Assembly: GCA_021234155.1 (NCBI GenBank)
Contig: JAJEKV010000087.1
Span: forward strand, 3,407,242 to 3,471,241
Source: Isoetes taiwanensis
Lineage: Eukaryota > Streptophyta > Lycopodiopsida > Isoetales > Isoetaceae
Reading direction: 5' to 3'
DNA length: 64,000 bases
The notes beneath the pieces were generated by a model. That model made no database searches and had not been told where the DNA came from. It saw nothing but the letters and a program-made list of their open reading frames with translations. Positions within the stretch are counted from its first letter, which is position 1. Each line of letters opens with the position of its first letter. The position numbers and the translations under genes were made by a program. Positions 46,381 to 57,410 of the stretch are shown one piece after another.

Positions 46381-47640
46381 GTATTGATCAAGCCATTTAG
46401 GCCCCCATGCCTCTATGGCAAAAAAGTACATAAGACAGTAACAATAATAGCACTTAATCCATAGCGCCACCAATGTCAAAATTATTCATGAGAGTGAATA
46501 AAGCAATTATCTCATCTCTCTCTTTCCATATACTACATAGATATGAGGTAAGAATATGTGCCGAAAGTTGTAGAAGCTCTTTCAACGAGGTAGCAGTAAC
46601 TGCATAGTTTGCCCTTATGTGCTCATAAGCTGAGCATTCCAAAAAAGTATGCTGCTCAGTTTCTACTACAATATCAAAGCATCCCAAACATAATCTTTCA
46701 TTGCGAGGAGTATTATTCCATCTGCCCGTCTCAATACATAGATTATGAGATGACAGTCTTAACTGAGAGATCACCATGCGATTCTTGCGACTGATGTTTG
46801 CTATTAGGTAAGATTGCTCTTGATAGTCATCTAGATCATTTATATCAGCCAAGTAAAACCGCTTCTTGGTATCTTTTCCATCCTCCAATGTCCACAACTT
46901 GCAGATTGCTTTCTTTGTCACAAATTCGTGAACTTCCTTAAAGTTCAATGATGTCGGCCAAGTATCTTGACCAAGCCATCTAGCTGCCCACTTTCGGACA
47001 TCAGCATACCAGCCCTTCCTATTAGATTGTTCCAATGCTTGCAAGGGGAACCTTGTTGAGTCCATGGATAGAACGCGATTTACATAAGTAATGGTTCTAC
47101 ATAGAGCTTCGGCTTCAAGAGGCAACAAACCTGCTTCTGCTAATAACATACAATAAGGCGTTTGGATCTTCACCCCAAGTTCGCCAATTAGAAATCTTTT
47201 TTGTACCTGTTCAATATCATTCCATCCTTTTCGTGAGAGACCTGGTCCCCAAACCGGACTGCCATATAAAATCACCGCTCTCAGTTGCACACCAAAGAGT
47301 AATTTTCTTAGCCTCCAATGATCGAGATTATTACTTCTGCATAAATGAATCATACTGTACAATGCCCGCAAACCACCTGAGGCACGTTTTTGTGCAGCTA
47401 GTGTCCATTTATAATTATCTGATATATCAATACCTAGGTATTTATAACTAGAAACCCTTTCTAGTGGTTCACCTCCTATATGGAAAACAACAGGATCTTG
47501 CCCTCCAATCACCATTGCTTTTGATTTCAGGACATTTATCTTCATATTCTTCTCTACACAAAATGCATGCAGAACATCTAGATGTTCTTTGTAAACCGAT
47601 TGGTTATTCTAGATATTAGCACTATATCATCAGCAAACAA
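46381..47640 (-). pseudogene. LINE-B copy 6, most complete C-terminus
   Basis: Open frame 47545-46454 (363 residues). It runs from MKINVLKSKAMVIGG through SYKYLGIDISDN, VILYGSPVWGPGLSRKGW and EQSNRKGWYADVRKWAARWL. Next come SHNLCIETGRWNNTPRNERL and CLGCFDIVVETEQHTFLEC, ending FDIGGAMD. The RT box FADD lies upstream, separated by a small break at 47585-47600 that is again a CTG-linked difference. The 5' part of RT and the endonuclease are missing. It is the only LINE-B in unit 2 with its own 3' end and tail. Confidence 0.75.
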
Positions 47641-47857
47641 CAAGAGCTATAATAAAATGAAAAACTGGCAATACTCATAGATTCTGGACTCCCTTGCTTC
47701 ATCAATGAAGAAATTTGATCATAATATAATACTCGAATTGCCCCTGTATTATTCAGAATCTTTGTATACTTTGCACTATAAATTATCTTATAGGACTTCT
47801 ATTTAGGCGGTAAATATACACAGTGAAATGATTGGAGTTCAAATAATTGAAATGCAC

Positions 47858-47930
47858 AGATAAGATAAGATAAGATAAGATAAGATAAGATAAGATAAGA
47901 TAAGATAAGATAAGATAAGATAAGATAAGA
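47858..47930. repeat. (GATAA)n microsatellite, about 14 units
   Basis: Expanded only in the first monomer of each unit: about 4 units at 26530 and about 14 here. Confidence 0.9.
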
Positions 47931-48122
47931 GTGCATAGTGTGCATAACAAATTATTGTGGCCTATATTCCATAGGTTAATGGCCGGAGGTTTAGAAATAT
48001 ATATATATCGGTTAAATGAGAAATAGTCAGGCCGTATTTGATCCTAGAAAGAAAATTTGAATCTTTGGATATGGAGATGACGCATTGGTTACCTGTAATC
48101 GGTACCGACTGCATTAGTAATG

Positions 48123-49085
48123 TTATTGAACTACAACGTCCCTTCTTAATGGAATTAAAACATTTGAAGGACGCCCTAGTTTTGGAAAGAGCAAATTGAG
48201 AACGTACTTGAGAATGAAAACTTATAGTAGTGTCAATGTTAGAATTAATGAAGGATTCAAATTAAAAAAGACGTGAAAGAAAAGCCACTTTGAAGGAAAA
48301 TCTTCTTCCTAGATTGACGTACTTGACAAGGAATGAAGGAAGCTAAGAATTTAGGCTGATGATGATTTAACTAACTTCTTCTCTAAGTTTGACAACATTG
48401 TCGTAGATCTTGAAGGGGCGGGAGTGTTGCTAATAGAACAACAGAAACTTTTACATGTTGCTAGAGCTGTTGAATATAATAGACAATTAGCAACTTTAAT
48501 ACAAATTTGGCAAGGACCCGAGAGGCTGCAGAAAAAATGACCAGGACTGTATTCAGACAGGAAGAGATAATATATGATGACGAGGATGACGAATCATAAA
48601 ATTCTGCGAAGCTTTTAAAGCAAGGATATGAGAAGAATGCAGGTTATGTGAAACTTGAAAATGGAGAGTCGCAGAAAGTAAAAGGAATTGGGATGCTAGA
48701 AATTTTTTATATAAGTGGAAAGCCCATTAGTTAGAAACTTGATATCTATAAGATAACTAGTTGACCTTGACTATAGAGTTGTATTTGACAAGTTGCAATG
48801 TATTGATCTCTTAAATAATGAAATAAAGTTTTTGAAAAAACGAGTGGGCAACTTATTTAGTCTTCATTGTAACAGTCAACCATCCATAAGTACTCTTATG
48901 ATTCCAAAAATGAGCACATGGCATTAGAGGTTATGCCATAGTAGCACAAAAAAACATTGATATTATGATCAAATAAGGGTTGATAGCTTCTTGTACGCAG
49001 ATTGCAATGTTAGACATATTCCTCGGATGCATGCTTGACAAGCATACAAGATTACCATTTAAAAGGTCTAAAAAAGAAGCAAAGT
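48123..49085 (+). pseudogene. Copia-B fragment 5
   Basis: Gag/pre-integrase remnant as in the other fragments, clean sequence, joined to LINE-B copy 7 at 49085. Confidence 0.65.
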
Positions 49086-50090
49086 TTCCAAAAAAGTATG
49101 TTGCTCAGTTTCTACTACAATATCAAAGCATCCTAAACATAATCTTTCATTGCGAGGAGTATTATTCCATCTGCCCGTCTCAATACATAGATTATGAGAT
49201 GACAGTCTTAACTGAGAGATCACCATGCGATTCTTGCGACTGATGTTTGCTATTTGGTAAGATTGCTCTTGATAGTCATCTAGATCATTTATATCAGCCA
49301 AGTAAAACCGCTTCTTGGTATCTTTTCCATCCTCCAATGTCCACAACTTGCAGATTGCTTTCTTTGTCACAAATTCGTGAACTTCCTTAAAGTTCAATGA
49401 TGTCGGCCAAGTATCTTGACCAAGCCATCTAGCTGCCCACTTTCGGACATCAGCATACCAGCCCTTCCTATTAGATTGTTCCAATGCTTGCAAGGGGAAC
49501 CTTGTTGAGTCCATGGATAGAACGCGATTTACATAAGTAATGGTTCTACATAGAGCTTCGGCTTCAAGAGGCAACAAACCTGCTTCTGCTAATAACATAC
49601 AATATGGCGTTTGGATCTTCACCCCAAGTTCGCCAATTAGAAATCTTTTTTGTACCTGTTCAATATCATTCCATCCTTTTCGTGAGAGACCTGGTCCCCA
49701 AACCGGACTGCCATATAAAAATACCACTCTCACTTGCACACCAAAGAGTAATTTTCTTAGCCTCCAATGATCAAGATTATTACTTCTGCATAAATGAATC
49801 ATACTGTACAATGCCTGCAAACCACCTGAGGCACGTTTTTGTGCAGCTAGTGTCCATTTATAATTATCTGATATATCAATACCTAGGTATTTATAACTAG
49901 AAACCCTTTCTAGTGGTTCACCTCCTATATGGAAAACAACAGGATCTCGCCCTCCAATCACGATTGCTTTTGATTTCAGGACATTTATCTTCATATTCTT
50001 CTCTACACAAAATGCATACAGAACATCTAGATGTTGCTGTAAACCAGTGGCTGTTCTAGATATTAGCACTATATCATCAGCAAACAACAA
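49086..50090 (-). pseudogene. LINE-B copy 7, continuous frame
   Basis: One open frame of 340 codons from LFADDIVLISRTATGLQQHL through to CFDIVVETEQHTFLE, then a few residues read from Copia-B (TLLLF). The RT box FADD is intact, but the N-terminal half of RT and the 3' end are missing, so this is not an autonomous element. Confidence 0.7.
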
Positions 50091-50510
50091 GAGCTATAAT
50101 AAAATGAAAAACTGGCAATACTCATAGATTCTGGACTCCCTTGCTTCATCAATGAAGGAATTTGGTCATAATATAATACTCGAATTGCCCCTGTATTATT
50201 CAGAATCTTTGTATACTTTGCACTATAAATTATCTTATAGGACTTCTATTTAGGCGGTAAATATACACAGTGAAATGATTGGAGTTCAAATAATTGGAAT
50301 GCACAGATAAGGTGTAAAGAGTGCATAGTGTGCATAACAAATTATTGTGGCCTATATTCCATAGGTTAATGGCCGGAGGTTTAGAAATATGTATATCGGT
50401 TAAATGAGAAATAGCCAGGCCGTATTTGATCCTAGAAAGAAAATTTGAATCTTTGGATATGGAGATGACGCATTGGTTACCTGTAATCGGTACCGACTGC
50501 ATTAGTAATG

Positions 50511-51472
50511 TTGTTGAACTACAACGTCCCTTCTTAATGGAATAAAGCATTTGAAGCACGGGCCTAGTTTTGGAAAGAGCAAATTGAGAACGTACTTGAG
50601 AATGAAAACTTATAGTAGTGTCAATGTTAGAATTAATGAAGGATTCAAATTAAAAAAGACGTGAAAGAAAAGCCACTTTGAAGGAAAATCTTCTTCCCAG
50701 ATTGACGTACTTGACAAGGAATGAAGGAAGCTAAGAATTTAGGCTGATGATGATTTAACTAACTTCTTCTCTAAGTTTGACAACATTGTCGTAGATCTTG
50801 AAGGGGCAGGAGTGTTGCTAATAGAACAACAGAAACTTTTACATGTTGCTAGACCTGTTGAATGTAATAGACAATTAGCAACTTTAATACAAATTTGGCA
50901 AGGACCCGAGAGGCTGCAGAAAAAATGGTATTCAGACAGGAAGAGATAATATATGATGATGAGGATGACGAATCATAAAATTCTACGAAGCTTTTAAAGC
51001 AAGGATATGAGAAGAATGCAGGTTATGTGAAACTTTAAAATGGAGAGTTGCAGAAAGTAAAAGGAATTGGGATGCTAGAAATTTTTTATATAAGTGGAAA
51101 GCCCATTAGTTAGAAACTTGATATCTATAAGACAACTAGTTGACCTTGACTATAGAGTTGTATTTGACAAGTTGCAATGTATTGATCTCCTAAATAATGA
51201 AATAAAGTTTTTGAAAAAATGAGTGGGCAACTTATTTAGTCTTGATTGTAACAGTCAACCATCCATAAGTACTCTTATGATTCCAAAAATGAGCACATGG
51301 CATTAGAGGTTATGCCATAGTAGCACAAAAAACATTGATATTATGATCAAATAGGGGTTGATAGCTTCTTGTACGCAGATTGCAATGTTAGACATATTCC
51401 TCGGATGCATGCTTGACAAGCATACAAGATTACCATTTAAAAGGTCTAAAAAAGAAGCAAAGTTTCCAAAAA
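50511..51472 (+). pseudogene. Copia-B fragment 6
   Basis: As fragment 5, with a TGA replacing CGA in the KKRVGN segment (51221). Confidence 0.65.
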
Positions 51473-52205
51473 AGTATGTTGCTCAGTTTCTACTACAATA
51501 TCGAAGCATCCTAAACATAATCTTTCATTGCGAGGAGTATTATTCCATCTGCCCGTCTCAATACATAGATTATGAGATGACAGTCTTAACTGAGAGATCA
51601 CCATGCGATTCTTGCGACTGATGTTTGCTATTAGGTAAGATTGCTCTTGATAGTCATCTGATCATTTATATCAGCCAAGTAAAACAGCTTCTTGGTATCT
51701 TTTCCATCCTCCAATGTCCACAGCTTGCAGATTGCTTTCTTTGTCACAAATTCGTGAACTTCCTTAAAGTTCAATGATGTCGGCCAAGTATCTTGACCAA
51801 GCCATCTAGATGCCCACTTTCGGACATCAGCATACCAGCCCTTCCTATTAGATTGTTCCAATGCTTGCAAGGGGAACCTTGTTGAGTCCATGGATAGAAT
51901 GCGATTTACATAAGTAATGGTTATACATAGAGCTTCGGCTTCAAGAGGCAACAAACCTGCTTCTGCTAATAACATACAATAAGGCGTTTGGATCTTCACC
52001 CCAAGTTCGCCAATTAGAAATCTTTTTTGTACCTGTTCAATATCATTCCATCCTTTTCGTGAGAGAACTGGTCCCCAAACCGGACTGCCATATAAAATCA
52101 CCGCTCTCACTTGCACATCAAAGAGTAATTTTCTTAGCCTCCATCATCAGCAAACAACAGATATAGATATTAGCACTATATCATCAGCAAACAACAAGAG
52201 CTATA
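51473..52205 (-). pseudogene. LINE-B copy 8, internally deleted
   Basis: Frame 52116-51631 covers VRAVILYGSPVWGP to KKLFYLADIND. The sequence between this and the FADD region is deleted exactly as in unit 1 copy 3. Confidence 0.65.
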
Positions 52206-52614
52206 ATAAAATGAAAAACTGGCAATACTCATAGATTCTGGACTCCCTTGCTTCATCAATGAAGGAATTTGGTCATAATATAATACTCGAGCCCCTGTAT
52301 TATTCAGAATCTTTGTATACTTTGCACTATAAATTATCTTATAGGACTTCTATTTAGGCGGTAAATATACACAGTGAAATGATTGGAGTTCAAATAATTG
52401 GAATGCACAGATAAGGTGTAAAGAGTGCATAGTGTGCATAACAAATTATTGTGGCCTATATTCCATAGGTTAATGGCCGGAGGTTTAGAAATATATATAT
52501 CGGTTAAATGAGAAATAGCCAGGCCGTATTTGATCCTAGAAAGAAAATTTGAATCTTTGGATATGGAGATGACGCATTGGTTACCTGTAATCGGTACCGA
52601 CTGCATTAGTAATG

Positions 52615-53156
52615 TATAAATGTATCATGATCATGCCATATATGATTTATATGGGCTTATTATATGGGCTTATATGAAGCAGACACGTGGATCAAAGGCG
52701 GTGCAGAAGAAGCATAAATCAGAAGAACGGGACAGGGGAAAATCGATCCGGTGGTGACAATCGCTAATTGATTCGTCTAGATGGTAGCGGCCGTCTTGGT
52801 GGTAGCGTCAGTTGCTGAGTGCATGGAAGAAGCGTATAGAAGTCTGTTGAGCGGATTGTGTAGCTGTTGGAATCGGCAGACTAGGCGGCATCAGATCTGG
52901 CAGACTAGGCGGCATCAGATCTGCACGAATTTTCTCTGTTGATGAATCCGACCTGCCGGCCTTATTTAAAGCTTACAAGGAAGAGTTTGGGGATCGGTTG
53001 TAGCCAGAAGCTGAAGGTCTTGATTCAGAGTTCACTGTTCTTTCATGGTCTGCCGTTTTGCTGTAAGCTATTACAGTAACGTTTATTATCTGGGATATTG
53101 GTGCGTTGATTGTCTATATTGTATATTTGAGATCTAGATTGCTTTGATTCTCTGTA
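52615..53156 (+). repeat. Copia-A element 2, 5' LTR
   Basis: 542 bp, TATAAATGTATC to CTCTGTA. It carries a TATA-like TTATTTAAA at 52962 and a 24-bp tandem duplication GGCAGACTAGGCGGCATCAG.. at 52875 and 52899. Confidence 0.9.
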
Positions 53157-53157
53157 T

Positions 53158-53169
53158 TGGTATCAGAGC
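53158..53169 (+). promoter_or_regulatory. Primer-binding site (initiator Met tRNA)
   Basis: TGGTATCAGAGC, complementary to the 3' end of plant initiator methionine tRNA, one base after the LTR. This is the standard minus-strand primer site of plant copia elements. Confidence 0.9.
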
Positions 53170-53180
53170 CAGCAAAATTA

Positions 53181-54146
53181 ATGAGTACCAGATTCGTTGC
53201 AGCACTTCTTAGTGCTGTAGAAGTGTATTCAGGAGGTCCAGGATTCCAAGTATGGAAGGCAAAAGTTCAGGAGGTACTAGATGCAGAAGGCTTGATGGAG
53301 ATCGTGCAGCCCCCTGAAGGAAAAGATCTGAAAGAGGTGCTGGAGAAGCTCGGAAAGATAAAGATAGTTGAAGGAGACAGTAAATCTGCTGGAAGTTCTG
53401 GTAAGACAGATAATGGTACATTTTCTGAGCAAAAAATTAGAGAAGCTAGAGGAATAATTGCTTGCAAAGTTGGGTCTAGTATTTTGTTAAGAATGAGAGG
53501 ATTGAATCCTCAACAGATGTGGACATATTTGATAAACAAATATGAACGAAAATCATCTTCTCAACTAGATGTGCTAGATAGAGAATTGAGACAGTTAAAA
53601 TACAATGATGATGAAAATATTACAGAATTTTTTGCAAGATTAGATAATATCTTGGCAGATCTAGATGCAGCAGGTGCAATGCTAAGTGATGAATTTCAAG
53701 TCTTAGCTATAGCTCGAGCTTTTTCGAAATATGAGGTATTGTCCATACTTATTAGATCCGCAACTAAAAATCGTGATGAGGCAGAAAGACTAGTCAGAAC
53801 AGAATTAGAACAAAAAAGTGTTAATAAGGAAGAAGAAAATACTGAGGTGTTGCTTGTTGAAAATTTGAAAGGGAAGAGTATAAAATCTGTTGGTCCCTGT
53901 TTTTACTGTCATGAGATGGGGCATGTAAAAGCTAGTTGCCCTAAATTAAATAAAGAGATGTCTTGTTTTAACTGTGGTGGAATGGGACATATCTCAACAA
54001 ACTGTTCAAGTCCCAAGAACTATAATAGGGGGAGAGGAAGATGGAACGTTGAAAGGGGAAGTTTTTCAAGGGGAAGAAGAACATCGTCAAGAGGAAGAGG
54101 AAGAAGGTGCGGCCGGACTGAATATTGCTCAAGAAATCATCAGTGA
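53181..54146 (+). CDS. gag: Copia-A Gag
   Basis: 321 residues from the first ATG after the primer-binding site (MSTRFVAALLSAVEVYSGGP). The middle is the retrotransposon Gag fold (QMWTYLINKYERKSSSQLDV, LKYNDDENITEFFARLDNIL, VLAIARAFSKYEVLSILIRS). Two CCHC zinc knuckles follow: CFYCHEMGHVKASC and CFNCGGMGHISTNC, each C-x2-C-x4-H-x4-C. The C-terminus is an Arg/Gly/Ser-rich tail. Gag forms the particle and packages RNA. It ends in a different frame from Pol, with the two frames open together from 53974 to 54146. This is unusual for plant copia, where Gag-Pol is usually one frame. Confidence 0.9.
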   Translation: MSTRFVAALLSAVEVYSGGPGFQVWKAKVQEVLDAEGLMEIVQPPEGKDLKEVLEKLGKIKIVEGDSKSAGSSGKTDNGTFSEQKIREARGIIACKVGSSILLRMRGLNPQQMWTYLINKYERKSSSQLDVLDRELRQLKYNDDENITEFFARLDNILADLDAAGAMLSDEFQVLAIARAFSKYEVLSILIRSATKNRDEAERLVRTELEQKSVNKEEENTEVLLVENLKGKSIKSVGPCFYCHEMGHVKASCPKLNKEMSCFNCGGMGHISTNCSSPKNYNRGRGRWNVERGSFSRGRRTSSRGRGRRCGRTEYCSRNHQ

Positions 54147-55542
54147 GCAGAGTGCTGTAGCCGAAAAGGAGCAAGATGATCAAGAGGTAAAACCATTTGC
54201 CTTGTCAACTTGCGAAGTAAATAAATATTGTGCTAATCATGAAGCTGATGAATTTATAGTTGATAGTGGAGCTGAACGATCAGTAGTTAACTCTACTGAT
54301 TATCTGGCTGATGTTTGCTCGAGTAAATATTTGAGTCATGTACAGTTAGGAAATGGAGATTTGCAGAAAGTAATGGGCAAAGGGATGTTGCAGTTATTTG
54401 ATCTCTATGGAAATAGCGTGGATGTTGCTAATGTGTTATGTGTTCCGGGACTGCATAAAAATCTTATATCTGTTAGTCAATTGGTGGATTTAGGATATGA
54501 GATTAGATTTAACAAAAAAGGCTGTAAGGTTTTACTTGATGGTAAATTGATGTTCTTTGCAAAGCGTGTAGGCAATCTATTCCAGTTGTCAAATAAAGTC
54601 CTCAAAAGCATAAATGTGCCGTCAGTGACTAAATCGTCAACTTGGCACCATAGGCTTGCTCATACACATATGAATAATATTAAGTACATGATAAGAAATG
54701 GACTTATCCATGGGGAAGATGATACAGATGGGAAATTTATCTGTCCAGGGTGTATGTTAGGAAAGTTGACTAAGTTGCCTTTTAGCAGATCAAAGAAAAG
54801 AGCCAAGGGTCCTCTCGACCTAGTGCATTCCGATCTCTGTGGTCCATTGAATGTGCAAGGAAAAACTGGTAAAAGGTATTATATATCCTTTATTGATGAC
54901 TTTAGTAGAATGGGAAAGTGCTATTTGTTATCAACAAAAGATAAAGCTCTAGATGCATTTAAGCTATACGTAAGTGAAATGGAAAGGCAGACAGGTCGTA
55001 AACTTAGATGCATTAGAACAGATAGAGGCGGGGAATATCTTTCAAGAAGTTTTAGATCCTTTTGTCTTGAGCGTGGAATAAAAAGGCAACTCACATGTAG
55101 ATATACTCCGCAACAAAACGGTGTTGCAGAAAGAAAAAATAGAACAGTTTTAGATGCTGTAAGATCAATGATAAAGTTTGCAGGCTTACCAAATTATCTC
55201 TGGAAAACTGTTTTTTTCATACAAAACAGGTTGCCATCAAGTAGCTTGGATGGAAATATCGCTGAAGAAGTATGGACAGATACTAAACTGACTCGTTCAT
55301 ATGATTATTTTAAAGCATATGGGTGTTTGGCATATGTTCATGTTCCAGAAGAAATGAGACTTAAGCTAGATGATAGAGCAAAAATAGGCTTTCTGGTCGG
55401 CTATGATAAGGAGTCAAAAGGTTATAGAATTTTCATACCCAGAACGAAGAAAATAATAATCAGTAGGGATGTTGTGTTCGCGAAAGTAAATTTTACAAAG
55501 ATAGACATGAAATTGAAGCAGCAATATGGCATGAGAGTGTAG
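54100..55542 (+). CDS. pol: Copia-A Pol, protease-integrase part
   Basis: Frame open from before 53974 to 55542, in +1 relative to Gag; I place the functional start near 54100, where Pol-like sequence begins. Aspartic protease DSGAERSVV at 54262. GAG-pre-integrase and the integrase zinc domain follow (HHRLAHTHMNN near 54650, CPGCMLGKL near 54741). The integrase core has D at IDDFSRMG (54892), D at RTDRGGEYL (55015) and E at NGVAERKNRT (55121). The C-terminal part includes RAKIGFLVGYDKESKGYRIF. The frame ends early at 55542. Reading shows a one-base shift near 55480, after which the other frame (KDRHEIEAAIWHESVEKH) continues. Confidence 0.88.
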   Translation, partial: EEGAAGLNIAQEIISEQSAVAEKEQDDQEVKPFALSTCEVNKYCANHEADEFIVDSGAERSVVNSTDYLADVCSSKYLSHVQLGNGDLQKVMGKGMLQLFDLYGNSVDVANVLCVPGLHKNLISVSQLVDLGYEIRFNKKGCKVLLDGKLMFFAKRVGNLFQLSNKVLKSINVPSVTKSSTWHHRLAHTHMNNIKYMIRNGLIHGEDDTDGKFICPGCMLGKLTKLPFSRSKKRAKGPLDLVHSDLCGPLNVQGKTGKRYYISFIDDFSRMGKCYLLSTKDKALDAFKLYVSEMERQTGRKLRCIRTDRGGEYLSRSFRSFCLERGIKRQLTCRYTPQQNGVAERKNRTVLDAVRSMIKFAGLPNYLWKTVFFIQNRLPSSSLDGNIAEEVWTDTKLTRSYDYFKAYGCLAYVHVPEEMRLKLDDRAKIGFLVGYDKESKGYRIFIPRTKKIIISRDVVFAKVNFTKIDMKLKQQYGMRV

Positions 55543-55553
55543 AAAAGCACATT

Positions 55554-57410
55554 GTGCACGATGACAATTTAGGTATTTCTGTTGATTTTGACTCTGATGA
55601 AGAGAATGAAGATGATGTGGCAGATAATGAGGATAGTGGGGTGTCACAATCCGAACCAGCAGTGCCAGTCACAGAAGCTAGGCAACGAAAAAGGAAAACG
55701 GAGGCAGAAAAGCTCAAAGATACAGGTATAGACTATAACCCTGAAATGTATGGCAGATATGGCACAGGAAAAAGCAGAAGAATTGGGAAGCCTCCAGTTA
55801 GGTTTCCATCGTTAATGGCTGTGTTTGAACCAGATACTCCTATATCATTTGATGAAGCTGTGAACTCAGAAAAGGCGTCTGAATGGTTAAAGGCAATGCA
55901 AGAAGAGATGGATTCCTTTAAGGAAACAGGTACATATTAGCTAGCAAAATCTCCAGTAGGTAAGAATTTGGTTGGAAATAAGTGGATTTACAGAATTAAA
56001 ACAAATTCTGATGGAACCAAAAGGTACAAAGCTAGGCTAGTTGCTCAGGGTTTTTCACAAAAGAAAGGAATTGATTATGAAGAGACATACTCTCCAATTG
56101 TCAAGTTAACAAGTATTAGACTTGTGTTAGCACTAGCAAATGCGCTCAAGCTTGACATACATCATATGGATGTGAAAACTGCATTTCTAAATGCAAGTTT
56201 ATAGGAAGAGATATATATGAAGCAAGCTCCAGGCTTTGAGGAAGGAAATAACATGGTTTGGAAATTAAAACGTGCAGTCTATGGTCTAAGACAGGCGCCT
56301 AGGGAATGGTACAAGTGTATGGATAAATATCTAAGGGAACAAGGATTTGAGAAACTTAACAGTGATGGAAATTTGTACATGCTCAGAGACAGAGACAAAT
56401 TTTGCATTATTGCATTGTATGTAGATGACTGCATAATGGCGTCTAATTGCATGAGATGTCTAGATAAGTGTAAGCAAATTCTCCAGAAAAGATTTAAAAT
56501 GACAGATCTTGGAGAATTAAAACAGTTTTTGGGTATTGAAATGAGTAGAGATAAAGAAGGCAAAATACTCAAACTTTGTCAGACTCGGAACATTGAAAAT
56601 ATGATACAGAGGTTTGGGTTAGAAAATTCGAAAACCGTGAACACACCTCTTGTGGCAGGTTATAAAATATCAGCAGATTTATCTCCATCATCAGAGCAAG
56701 AAAAAAGGGAAATGGGAAACATACCATACAGGGAGCTCATCGGATGCTTGCTTTATGTGGCGAACAGTACACGTCCAGATATAGCCTTTGCAGTAAATTT
56801 GTTAAGCAGATATAACAACAATCCAGGCAGAGGACATTGGGTTGTAGCCAAAAGAATCTTAAGATACTTAAAAGGCACGAAAGATCATGGAATCACTTTT
56901 AATTCTGACAACTTGATTTTATTTGCATATTCATATGCAGATTGGGCAGGTGATCTGGATGCTAGAAGATCTACTTCTGGCTATGCTTTAATGCTTGCAG
57001 GAGGTCTAATATCATGGAGGAGTAAAAAACAATCGTCTGTTGCCATGTCCTCTGCAGAAGCTGAATACTCAGCATCTTCACTAGCAGCTAAAGAAATTGT
57101 ATGGACGAGAAGGCTGTTAAACGAGATAGGTATACCTCAGTCTAACCCTACAGTACTTTTGACAGACAGCCTAAGTTGTATTGCTATAGCGAAGAATCCG
57201 GTACACCATGAGAGGACCAAACATATTGAATTACGTGTTCATTTCATAAGAGATCTCATTGCAAAAAATGAATTAGTTATGCAGTATGTGGAAACCTCAT
57301 ATCAAGCAGCAGACTTGTTTACCAAAGCAATGACAGAACGCAAGCTAAAGTTGTTCGCAGAGATACTTGGTATATCAAAGGGAGAAATATGGCATGAAGG
57401 GGAAGTATAA
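55554..57410 (+). pseudogene. pol: Copia-A Pol, reverse transcriptase-RNase H part with two TAG stops
   Basis: Continues Pol after the frameshift. In-frame TAG codons at 55938-55940 (TGTY*LAKSP) and 56202-56204 (NASL*EEIYMKQ) are the only interruptions. RT motifs: NKWIYRIK, RLVAQGFSQKKGIDYEETYS, DVKTAFLNASL, VYGLRQAPREWY and the catalytic YVDD at 56418. RNase H: SYADWAGD, SSAEAEYSAS, LLTDSLSC and HHERTKHIELRVHFI. The stop codon at 57408 lies inside the 3' LTR. Both TAGs are also in the unit 1 copy, so they predate the duplication. Both could derive from CAG (Gln) by cytosine deamination. Confidence 0.85.
57396..57405 (+). promoter_or_regulatory. Polypurine tract
   Basis: GAAGGGGAAG immediately before the 3' LTR, the plus-strand primer site for reverse transcription. 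Confidence 0.8.

Noticed and set aside
46609-46794. Plus-strand frames with FLLQYQSIPNIIFHCEEYYS found in many places
   Set aside because: Antisense of the LINE-B C-terminal Cys/His region; repeated only because LINE-B is repeated.
53157-53180. Gag starting upstream at the TTG that overlaps the primer-binding site
   Set aside because: The first ATG at 53181 gives the expected Gag N-terminus; the upstream codons are the primer-binding site.
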